Below the pieces are notes generated by a model that saw only the letters and a program-made list of their open reading frames with translations, ran no database searches and was not told the origin of the DNA. Made by a program: the position numbers and the translations under genes. Below, in pieces: positions 24,500-30,859 of a stretch of 30,859 nt of DNA. Positions within the stretch are counted from its first letter, which is position 1. Every line of letters starts with the position of its first letter. This DNA comes from XYA12-FULL-58-9 sp001798605 (GTDB taxonomy: Bacteria; Myxococcota; XYA12-FULL-58-9): NCBI GenBank assembly GCA_036736205.1, contig DAINMX010000061.1, positions 1 through 30,859 on the forward strand, read 5' to 3'.

Positions 24500-25633
24500 T
24501 CAATCGGTGTGAATGTCCATTCGGTGGTCAAAGGCGAGTTGCAGCATGCCACGGCGCTCGTTGGGAGTACGGCATTGCGATTGCGCGACAACCTGTTCCA
24601 CTTGCAGCATGATGCGCAAGACCTTGGCAATGTGAAGATTGACTCCCGCCATGTAGGCCATTGCGACATTGTCTTCTTTCCCGAGCCCCTCATTCAGAAA
24701 CTCTGCTTTGACTATCGGTCGCAATCGAACAGCGTCGCTCACCCGGTATCTGAGTTGCACGTAGCCAATGACGCCAAGGACATCGGAGCGATCGCGCCCG
24801 TCCTGTGCCCACAGCCCCTCGAGCACCGCCTCCATCGGTCCGAGGCGCACTCGTGCGTCCAAACCCCCGGCCGAATAGGCCGGGTCGGCTTCGTCACTGC
24901 GCATCTTTACAGTGCCGGAGGCACCAACCTCGAGAAACTTGCCAAACTCATAGGTCGGGCGAACAACGAAATCTTTACCGCTGTCGTTTTCTTGGAACAG
25001 CCCATTGCCATTGAATACGCCGCCGGAAATTCGAAGGTCGCCGAATCGCCCGTTGGCGACGATTCCGAGATCACGGCCACCGAACTCGAGATTGTTGTCG
25101 TCAATGATGTGATGATTGACGATGCCCCGTTCACACAGAGGTAGCTGCCGCGATGAGGTGGCCTCCACGCGACTGAATGGCTTCTTGAGTTGCCCGGCTC
25201 GGAGTTTCAGCCATGCTGAGGGTTCGACTTCGACCCAGGCATCTTTGAGGACGGAGAGCTCCGAGACGTCGACATCGACCTGGGCGCGAAGCCAGGGCGT
25301 AGGGTAGAGGTCAACAGCCAGGCGAGCGCGTTTCACGACCAGCTGGTGATACGGCTCGGTGTCGTCGACGAGATAGCGCAAGTGCGCTTGCATACCGATG
25401 CGCAATGGTACACATCTGCCGACCGTCCACAGGCCTGAAACACATCTGCCGACCGTCCACAGGCCTGAAACGTCAGGCGTCTTGATTGGTTTGATGGGTT
25501 GTACCGGTGCATTGCCAACCGGTTCTGGCGCAATTGGCTCTCCTTCGGGGACGGCCGTTGGTTGTTGTGCTGCTGCCGCTGGCAAGCAAAGCAACAATGC
25601 TGCGAGGAATGTGAGAGTCTTCAAGGTTTGCAT
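24500..25633 (-). CDS. Phosphate-selective porin O/P family outer-membrane protein
   Basis: 377 aa from ATG 25633, selected because a signal peptide starts there (MQTLKTLTFLAALLLC, then PAAAAQ). Longer in-frame starts up to 25795 lack one. A Pro-rich linker (~25-50) precedes a barrel with alternating strands typical of OprP/O-type porins: KRARLAVDLYPTPWLRAQVD, DAWVEVEPSAWLKLRAGQLK with PFSRVE, GGRDLGIVANGRFGDLRISG, and PIVKAEFLNEGLG. The R-A-G-Q-L-K-K-P-F-S segment is characteristic of the family. Such trimers pass phosphate or other anions; substrate cannot be inferred here. The C-terminus (FDHRMDIHTD) lacks the usual terminal aromatic residue. A perfect 30-bp tandem duplication lies just before the first barrel strand. 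Confidence 0.85.
   Translation of the reverse strand: MQTLKTLTFLAALLLCLPAAAAQQPTAVPEGEPIAPEPVGNAPVQPIKPIKTPDVSGLWTVGRCVSGLWTVGRCVPLRIGMQAHLRYLVDDTEPYHQLVVKRARLAVDLYPTPWLRAQVDVDVSELSVLKDAWVEVEPSAWLKLRAGQLKKPFSRVEATSSRQLPLCERGIVNHHIIDDNNLEFGGRDLGIVANGRFGDLRISGGVFNGNGLFQENDSGKDFVVRPTYEFGKFLEVGASGTVKMRSDEADPAYSAGGLDARVRLGPMEAVLEGLWAQDGRDRSDVLGVIGYVQLRYRVSDAVRLRPIVKAEFLNEGLGKEDNVAMAYMAGVNLHIAKVLRIMLQVEQVVAQSQCRTPNERRGMLQLAFDHRMDIHTD
25411..25470 (-). repeat. Perfect 30-bp tandem duplication in the porin gene
   Basis: 25411-25440 and 25441-25470 are identical base for base. The duplication is in frame and gives two copies of SGLWTVGRCV between the Pro-rich linker and the first barrel strand. Perfect identity with no synonymous changes points to a very recent event, or to an assembly or sequencing artefact. 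Each copy carries a Cys, so the mature protein gains one extra Cys. Confidence 0.95.
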
Positions 25634-25842
25634 GACTTTGGCGATGGATATCACAGTGGCCAGAGATGAGCCAACAACCCGATGACTGACTCTGCCCTTT
25701 TTCTCCTTGCAGAGTAGAACATCACGACGACAAAATTGCCGATCACACCCCTCACAAACTTTGGCCGGATTTCCTGTCGCATGCCTTGAATTCAAAATGT
25801 GCTATTGTGATTCGATTGTTGCTTGTGAGTTATGGTGTTTAT

Positions 25843-25882
25843 GGGGAGAACTCCGATGAATTCATAAGCTCAAACAGGAGGG
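25843..25882 (+). promoter_or_regulatory. Leader of the subtilase gene with a three-codon mini-ORF
   Basis: GGGGAG (25843-25848), then ATG-AAT-TCA-TAA (25856-25867) with 7-nt spacing, then the strong AGGAGG (25876-25881) of the subtilase GTG at 25887. The mini-ORF is in a different frame and stops 8 nt before the second ribosome site. It may affect ribosome loading on the long gene. Hexamers at TTGTGA and AGTTAT (about 25806-25835) are too weak to call a promoter. Confidence 0.4.
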
Positions 25883-25886
25883 CATC

Positions 25887-28800
25887 GTGGCTTCTGGGAT
25901 TGGTATAATTCGTGGGTTGTGTGCCCTGGTTGTGAGTCAGGCCTGTGTACTTGTGGACAACGAGACAGCGGGAGTTACTGCGAATGGGCCGTCTTCAAAT
26001 TTTCAAGTGGTCTGTTCAAGTAACACTGCAAGGGGTGACTGCCGTGTCCGTGTCTCCGACCCCGTAACACGTTTGGTCGTGAAGCTGAAGACCCAAGGTA
26101 CCGAGGTCTTTACGGGTCATCTAGCGGAACTCGACCATGGAAAAGTCCAAGGCTCTTCAACCAATTTGGTGGCGTCTTTGGCCGCAGTACATGCAAAATA
26201 TGGCATCAAGACAATTCGAAGAGTGTTTTTCAATGGTGCGGACAAAGCTCGGCTGGGCCAGGTCAAAGACAAGCTCGAGAAAGTCCCGCATACTACGACA
26301 AACAAGAAACATACACTGGATGATTTCTTGCAAACCTATGTGGTCGAGATAGGCGCTGGAAAATCGATAGTGGATGCCGTGCGAGAATATCGCGGCCATC
26401 CCATGGTGGATTACGTGCATCCGGACCATCGGGTTTGGACAACATTCACCCCCAACGATCCAAGCTTTTCTCAACAATGGGATATGGTCAAGATCAACAT
26501 GGAGCAGGCGTGGGATGTAACCAGGGGCGATGGCATCGTGGTCGCTGTGGTTGATACGGGAATTGACTACAATCACAATGACCTAGCTGCGAACATCTGG
26601 AGCAATAACGCTGAGATTGTCGACGACGGCATTGACAACGATGGGAATGGCTATGTGGACGACGTCCGTGGATGGGATTGTTTCAACAGTGACAACAATC
26701 CCATGGACGACGACAGCGCTGCCCCAAACCACGGCACCCACGTTGCAGGGACCATTGCGGCGATAGACAACAACAATACCGGGATCAGTGGAGTTGCCCC
26801 CAACGCCAAAATTATGGCTGTTAAGGCGATCGACGCCTCCGGTAGTGGCACTGAAAGCAGTTGCGCAGAGGGCTTGCTCTATGCCGCCCTCAATGGTGCC
26901 CACGTGATCAATAACTCTTGGGGCGGTGGCTTTGATGACGTCATCACGTCAGCCATACAGACAGCATATGGCCTGGGCAGCACCATCGTCTTTGCCGCAG
27001 GTAATGACAACAAACCGCTTAACTCTGTCAGCGACTACGCTTCCATGTCGGAAACCATCTCAGTAGGTTCCACAGACTCCAGTGATTGGAAAGCGCCAAC
27101 ATCCAACTATGGAACGACCCTTGATGTTGCGGCTCCAGGTGAAAACATCTATTCCACCATGGCAACAGACGCCTATCAGTATCTTTCCGGTACCTCCATG
27201 GCTGCGCCACACGTGTCTGGAGTGGCCGCATTGATTCTTGCATACCGGCCCAGCTTTTCCAATGAAGATGTCCGGCAGGTGCTCAGAACCTCTGCTGTTG
27301 ACCTCGGCGCTGTTGGGTTTGACAGTGTATTTGGACACGGCCGTATAGACGCTTACCAAGCTTTGCAAATATCCTCCCCTTGTCGCGCCAAAATCTCATC
27401 CCCCATAGCCAACGATGTAGTGGATGGAGCCTCGTTGAGCATCCATGGCAGCGCCTATGGAAGCACATGCGGAAATTACCTTCTCGAGTTCGCTGTGGAC
27501 GAGTCTGGCCCATGGCAACAAATCAACAGCGGCTCACCCCTTGTCAACGGAGTTCTTGGGGAATGGGATGTTTCGGGGTTGTCGGGAAGATTCTTCGTAC
27601 GGGTGGGTATTAGCAATACGACAGGCGATCACTTTTTGGATTTTGTCGGTCCTGTGTGGATCAATGTGCCAGGATTACTGGTCAACATGGGGGAGGATGT
27701 CCATTGGACATACGCCCCAGTGGTGGCTGACCTAGATGGGGATGGCACACAAGAGTTGGTGCTGACTACCTCAATTTCGGGCGGCGGGGCACTGAACATC
27801 ATTCATGCGGACGGAACCTACTTGTTGAAACAACAGCTTACCGATTATGGTTTAGGTGCACCCGCCATCGCAGACATTGATTCAGACGGCCAGGGGGAGA
27901 TCCTTGTTTCCGAGTATTCCGAGGCATCCGGAGGGTTAGCGGACATTCCACAGTATCAGGTATTTGCCATTGAATTGGACGGTTCCTCAGTACCTGGATG
28001 GCCGGTCAAGGTTCAAGGTGTATTGAATGGGCAGTTGGCTGTGGGTGACATGGATAGCTCAGGGGACCTCGAAGTCATTGTTTGCACGGCAAATGCCTAC
28101 TGGTTGAACAATGAGACCGAAGTACACTTTCATGAGCTCCATGCATTTCACGCCGACGGTAGCCTCGTAACGGGTTGGCCGCTTGACTATGGTGAGCAAT
28201 GGTCGGCCATGTCCAATCCCGTCTTGGTTGATCTTGACAACAACGGCACGCTAGAGATCCTACTGGGCGTAAGAGACTGGGTTGATATTAATGCTCCAGG
28301 TGCTGTCCTCGCGTATCGGCACGACGGCACGCCTGTTCCGGGATTTCCGTTTGAGACAAATTATTGGAACTGGAATGTCACTGCTGGAGACATTGACAGG
28401 GATGGTACAATCGACATTTTGGCACATGGAGAACGCAGAGATGCCCACGGAGAAGGTGTCGCGCCTTGGAGCGGTTACGATGCCTTCGATACCGCTCTCG
28501 GCGATCTTGACAACAATGGCGACCTGGAGGTTGTCCACTCTATGGGAAACGGTGTACTTGTTCTCGATAAGAGCGGTGAAGTGACTTCCACCTTGTGGCC
28601 CAAAATTCTCCCCGGTGGTGACTGGCCTGGGAGGAACGCGGTGATTACAGATCTTGACAACGACGGTGATCGAGAGATTGTTCTGGCAACCTACGAAGGT
28701 CTGATTTTGGCTTGGCACCACGATGGCACTGAGGTGAATGGCTTTCCCAAACAAACCGCGGGGGTCCATCTCAGGGACGCTGTTGTCGGTGACTTTGATG

Positions 28801-29348
28801 GGGATGGGTTTGTCGATGTGATCGGCACAGGTTATGATGCTGTCTATTTTTGGAATGATTTCAACACGCGATGGATATCCGGTTGTTGCGATTGGGCGTT
28901 CTATCAACGGGACAGATTACGCGGAGGAGCCTATACATTCTGCGACGACAACGATCCCTGCACTGAGCGGGACACCTGTACACTTGGGGAGTGTGACGGA
29001 ACCCCTATGGATTGCTCACACCTAGATGACGAGTGCAACAATGGTTACTGCGAGGCAGGTGTGTGCCAGAGTCAATTCTTCAATGAAGGGAGAAGCTGCG
29101 ATGACGGAGATCCCCAGACGTCAGCTTCTGCCTGTGTTCAAGGTGTTTGCCGAGGTGTTGATGACGGTGATGATCAAAATCCTCCCGGTGATGATCAAAA
29201 TCCTCACGGTGATGATCAAGATTCAATGATAGGCGGCTGCGCGTGCTCCTTGTGGACACGCTCCGGTCAGACAAAAACCGGTCTAGCATGGGTTCTGCTT
29301 GCCGGCTGGATCATGGTTAGAAGCATTGGGCAGCGAAGAAGATTCTGA
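25887..29348 (+). CDS. Subtilisin-like serine protease (S8) with FG-GAP repeats and MYXO-CTERM tail
   Basis: 1153-aa exported protease. GTG 25887 has AGGAGG 5 nt upstream. Residues 1-20 are a signal ending SQAC (possible but weak lipobox). A ~180-residue propeptide precedes the S8 domain with Asp223 (VVDTGID), His282 (NHGTHVAG), oxyanion Asn373 (AAGND) and Ser437 (SGTSMAAPHVSG). Residues ~610-1010 hold eight FG-GAP-like repeats with D-x-D-x-D-G calcium-binding loops (for example ADLDGDGTQELVL), probably one beta-propeller. A Cys-rich module follows (DDNDPC, CDDGDP), then three acidic heptads and GGCACS, a hydrophobic helix and QRRRF as MYXO-CTERM. Base composition is lower in G+C than neighbours. 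Extracellular protein degradation is the expected role; a target is not readable. Confidence 0.95.
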   Translation: MASGIGIIRGLCALVVSQACVLVDNETAGVTANGPSSNFQVVCSSNTARGDCRVRVSDPVTRLVVKLKTQGTEVFTGHLAELDHGKVQGSSTNLVASLAAVHAKYGIKTIRRVFFNGADKARLGQVKDKLEKVPHTTTNKKHTLDDFLQTYVVEIGAGKSIVDAVREYRGHPMVDYVHPDHRVWTTFTPNDPSFSQQWDMVKINMEQAWDVTRGDGIVVAVVDTGIDYNHNDLAANIWSNNAEIVDDGIDNDGNGYVDDVRGWDCFNSDNNPMDDDSAAPNHGTHVAGTIAAIDNNNTGISGVAPNAKIMAVKAIDASGSGTESSCAEGLLYAALNGAHVINNSWGGGFDDVITSAIQTAYGLGSTIVFAAGNDNKPLNSVSDYASMSETISVGSTDSSDWKAPTSNYGTTLDVAAPGENIYSTMATDAYQYLSGTSMAAPHVSGVAALILAYRPSFSNEDVRQVLRTSAVDLGAVGFDSVFGHGRIDAYQALQISSPCRAKISSPIANDVVDGASLSIHGSAYGSTCGNYLLEFAVDESGPWQQINSGSPLVNGVLGEWDVSGLSGRFFVRVGISNTTGDHFLDFVGPVWINVPGLLVNMGEDVHWTYAPVVADLDGDGTQELVLTTSISGGGALNIIHADGTYLLKQQLTDYGLGAPAIADIDSDGQGEILVSEYSEASGGLADIPQYQVFAIELDGSSVPGWPVKVQGVLNGQLAVGDMDSSGDLEVIVCTANAYWLNNETEVHFHELHAFHADGSLVTGWPLDYGEQWSAMSNPVLVDLDNNGTLEILLGVRDWVDINAPGAVLAYRHDGTPVPGFPFETNYWNWNVTAGDIDRDGTIDILAHGERRDAHGEGVAPWSGYDAFDTALGDLDNNGDLEVVHSMGNGVLVLDKSGEVTSTLWPKILPGGDWPGRNAVITDLDNDGDREIVLATYEGLILAWHHDGTEVNGFPKQTAGVHLRDAVVGDFDGDGFVDVIGTGYDAVYFWNDFNTRWISGCCDWAFYQRDRLRGGAYTFCDDNDPCTERDTCTLGECDGTPMDCSHLDDECNNGYCEAGVCQSQFFNEGRSCDDGDPQTSASACVQGVCRGVDDGDDQNPPGDDQNPHGDDQDSMIGGCACSLWTRSGQTKTGLAWVLLAGWIMVRSIGQRRRF
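29166..29228 (+). repeat. Three 21-nt tandem units encoding GDDQ(N/D)(P/S)x before the MYXO-CTERM helix
   Basis: Units 29166-29186, 29187-29207 and 29208-29228. The first two differ at one or two bases; the third has diverged at its end. They form a short acidic spacer between the Cys-rich module and the sorting tail. Confidence 0.85.
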
Positions 29349-29395
29349 CCGTGCCATCTGCCAATCCTCCGCCATCGCCATTCGTGGAGCGTTTC

Positions 29396-30859
29396 ATGTG
29401 TGCAAGAGAGTCCGTGGTCCTTTGCCTGTTCGTGTTGCTGACTTCCCTACAAGTGGACGCTGCGGTCCTGAGTCGTTCCCAAGCGGTTCAAGGGATGCTG
29501 CAGCGAGGAGAGATCAGCGAAGCAACAGCCGCGACCTACCAAGTGCTCGCCTATCAACGTCCAGAACTCTTGCCTGGCGAGCTGCGTACCTTGCCCGCCA
29601 CCCAGGTTGGATGCGCCACGGAGCATTTTCTGCGTGCACATCAACTGCGAATGCGAGGGGGCCTTGTCTGGGGAGGGCCCGACGAGACGGGCCGGCCAGT
29701 GAGTGCTGGCTATTTTGATTCAACAACATACGCTGTCCGATCTCACTTCACCGCTGCGTCGCTGCAGTCCAGGGCAGCGGCCATACTTCAGTACACAGAG
29801 GAATCCCTCGCCATACAAATTGGCAACATGGGTTTCAGGCCGCCGTTGGGTGACTTTGGCGAAGGCGGCAGCGTCGCGTTTGACATCTATGTGGGAAATG
29901 CAGAGGGGGCTGGTGGTTTCACAGCGCCAGAGGCGGAATGGCCCGATACCCCGCGTACCGACTGCACCACCTGGGTGATGATCAGCGAAGAGATCCCCGA
30001 TGGTGGCGACTTGATGTCTACCGTGGCCCACGAGATCAACCACGTTCTCCAAGCCGCCCACGATTGCGCAGAGTGGATCTCGTTTTGGGAAAACACCGCC
30101 ACCTACATCATGGATCTCACCTATGAAAGTGTTAACGACTACGTCTACTTCTTGCCGCATTTTCAGATGTATCCGCATTATCCCCTCGATTACTGGGAGA
30201 GTGGCAACGGCTATCAGTATGGTGCCATGCTCTTGCCTTTGACCTTCGATGAAGCTTTGGGCCATGGTGACGGGGTGGCGGTGCGACAGATCTGGCAAGC
30301 GTCTGAGCAAGTCGATTGGGAGAACAACGAACCCGATTATTTCGACGCAATCGACGAAGTGGCTCGGGCATACGGAGGCACGGGATTGGATGGCGTACAG
30401 TTGCTTCTCACCGAGTGGCGCTACGTTACCGGCAATCGTGACGATGGCTCGCATTTCAGTGAGGGCGGCGATTGGTCGGCCATTTGTGACGACTACTGTG
30501 AAGCGCCCGACGATCAGGTCTACAGTTTGGCGGACTTGCCCGTTGCTGCCACTGTAACGAACCCACCCTACGATCATGGTTCGAGCTACATTCGCGTTGA
30601 CCTCAATCCGTCAATCACGGGTACTTTGGCGGTCGGTTTCGTTGGCGGCCCGACCCGTTGGGGTTTGCAGGTCATTTGCGGCGGTGTCGGACCGGCACAG
30701 GTGATCCCACTACCGCTGAGTGGCACCAACGCCAACGCATCGATTCCGGTGTCGAATAGTTGGTGGTGTGTGCTCGCCGTGAGTAATCTCGGTCCTGCGA
30801 GCTACGATCCGGACGAGGACTCGTTTACCAGTACCAGTTACTCCTTCAACCTCGATTTC
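29396..30859 (+). CDS. Secreted zinc metalloprotease-like protein, partial at the right edge
   Basis: 488 codons visible, no stop before the window ends. ATG 29396 has GGAG (29386-29389) 6 nt upstream; an in-frame GTG at 29351 is less likely. Signal peptide at residues ~1-22 (VVLCLFVLLTSLQVDA). A zinc site HEINH at residues 212-216 (STVAHEINHVLQAAHD) is followed by E232 in FWENTATYIMD, spacing compatible with a gluzincin third ligand. YFLPHFQMYPHYPLDYW and YQYGAMLLPLTF follow, similar to secreted M6/immune-inhibitor-A-like and related bacterial metalloproteases (family placement tentative). A beta-rich, Cys-containing region begins near residue 360 and continues off the edge; a MYXO-CTERM tail is likely but not visible. 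It starts 47 nt after the subtilase gene. Confidence 0.85.
   Translation, partial: MCARESVVLCLFVLLTSLQVDAAVLSRSQAVQGMLQRGEISEATAATYQVLAYQRPELLPGELRTLPATQVGCATEHFLRAHQLRMRGGLVWGGPDETGRPVSAGYFDSTTYAVRSHFTAASLQSRAAAILQYTEESLAIQIGNMGFRPPLGDFGEGGSVAFDIYVGNAEGAGGFTAPEAEWPDTPRTDCTTWVMISEEIPDGGDLMSTVAHEINHVLQAAHDCAEWISFWENTATYIMDLTYESVNDYVYFLPHFQMYPHYPLDYWESGNGYQYGAMLLPLTFDEALGHGDGVAVRQIWQASEQVDWENNEPDYFDAIDEVARAYGGTGLDGVQLLLTEWRYVTGNRDDGSHFSEGGDWSAICDDYCEAPDDQVYSLADLPVAATVTNPPYDHGSSYIRVDLNPSITGTLAVGFVGGPTRWGLQVICGGVGPAQVIPLPLSGTNANASIPVSNSWWCVLAVSNLGPASYDPDEDSFTSTSYSFNLDF

Noticed and set aside
29720..30577. 285-codon minus-strand frame near the right edge
   Set aside because: Antisense to the secreted metalloprotease frame, which has a signal peptide, a zinc motif and a good ribosome site.

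Overview
The window looks like a piece of a Myxococcota (old 'deltaproteobacterial') genome, probably a draft or metagenome assembly because it holds a 100-N scaffold gap (15962-16061). The main taxonomic hint is the secreted proteins. Three end in a MYXO-CTERM-like tail: a Cys-containing short motif, one membrane helix and an Arg cluster. Others carry lipoprotein signals, MopE-type metal-binding repeats, FG-GAP repeats or Cys-rich tails, a style common in myxobacteria and relatives. G+C is around 58-62 percent in most lines I counted by hand. The exception is the subtilase gene near the right end, at about 52 percent.

Layout, left to right. 186-4873 (+): a trypsin-like protease with five MopE-type repeats, a winged-helix/ferredoxin-like Fe-S protein, and a two-domain GNAT acetyltransferase, tightly spaced. 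4974-8541 (+): a secreted beta-propeller/Ig-like MYXO-CTERM protein overlapping a polytopic membrane protein with C-terminal TPRs. 8564-11803 (-): a large lipoprotein with Ig-like modules and a C-terminal part that reads like a BPI/LBP (TULIP) lipid-binding fold. 11953-13218 (+): an exported protein with two PDZ domains and no protease domain. 13248-15716 (-): a primary-type sigma-70 factor with an unusual N-terminal extension of three ~100-residue repeats. Its upstream region holds a small ORF broken by the scaffold gap and two identical palindromic elements.

16375-25633 (-): a long run of minus-strand genes. In transcription order these are an OprP-type porin, a small lipoprotein, a MORN/YwqK-type repeat lipoprotein, a zinc-ribbon protein with basic heptad repeats, a large M48-type metallopeptidase without a membrane segment, a two-helix membrane protein, a small exported protein, and a FlgO/TolB-like plus TPR lipoprotein. 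25887-30859 (+): a subtilisin-like protease with eight FG-GAP repeats and a MYXO-CTERM tail, then a secreted HExxH metalloprotease that runs off the right edge.

Taken together this is a chromosomal region rich in cell-surface and secreted proteins, including three different exported protease types, consistent with a predatory or polymer-degrading lifestyle (inference). I see no rRNA, tRNA, CRISPR array, insertion sequence, integrase or phage gene. The strongest candidate for something undescribed is the sigma factor with the triplicated N-terminal module. The BPI-like lipoprotein comes second.
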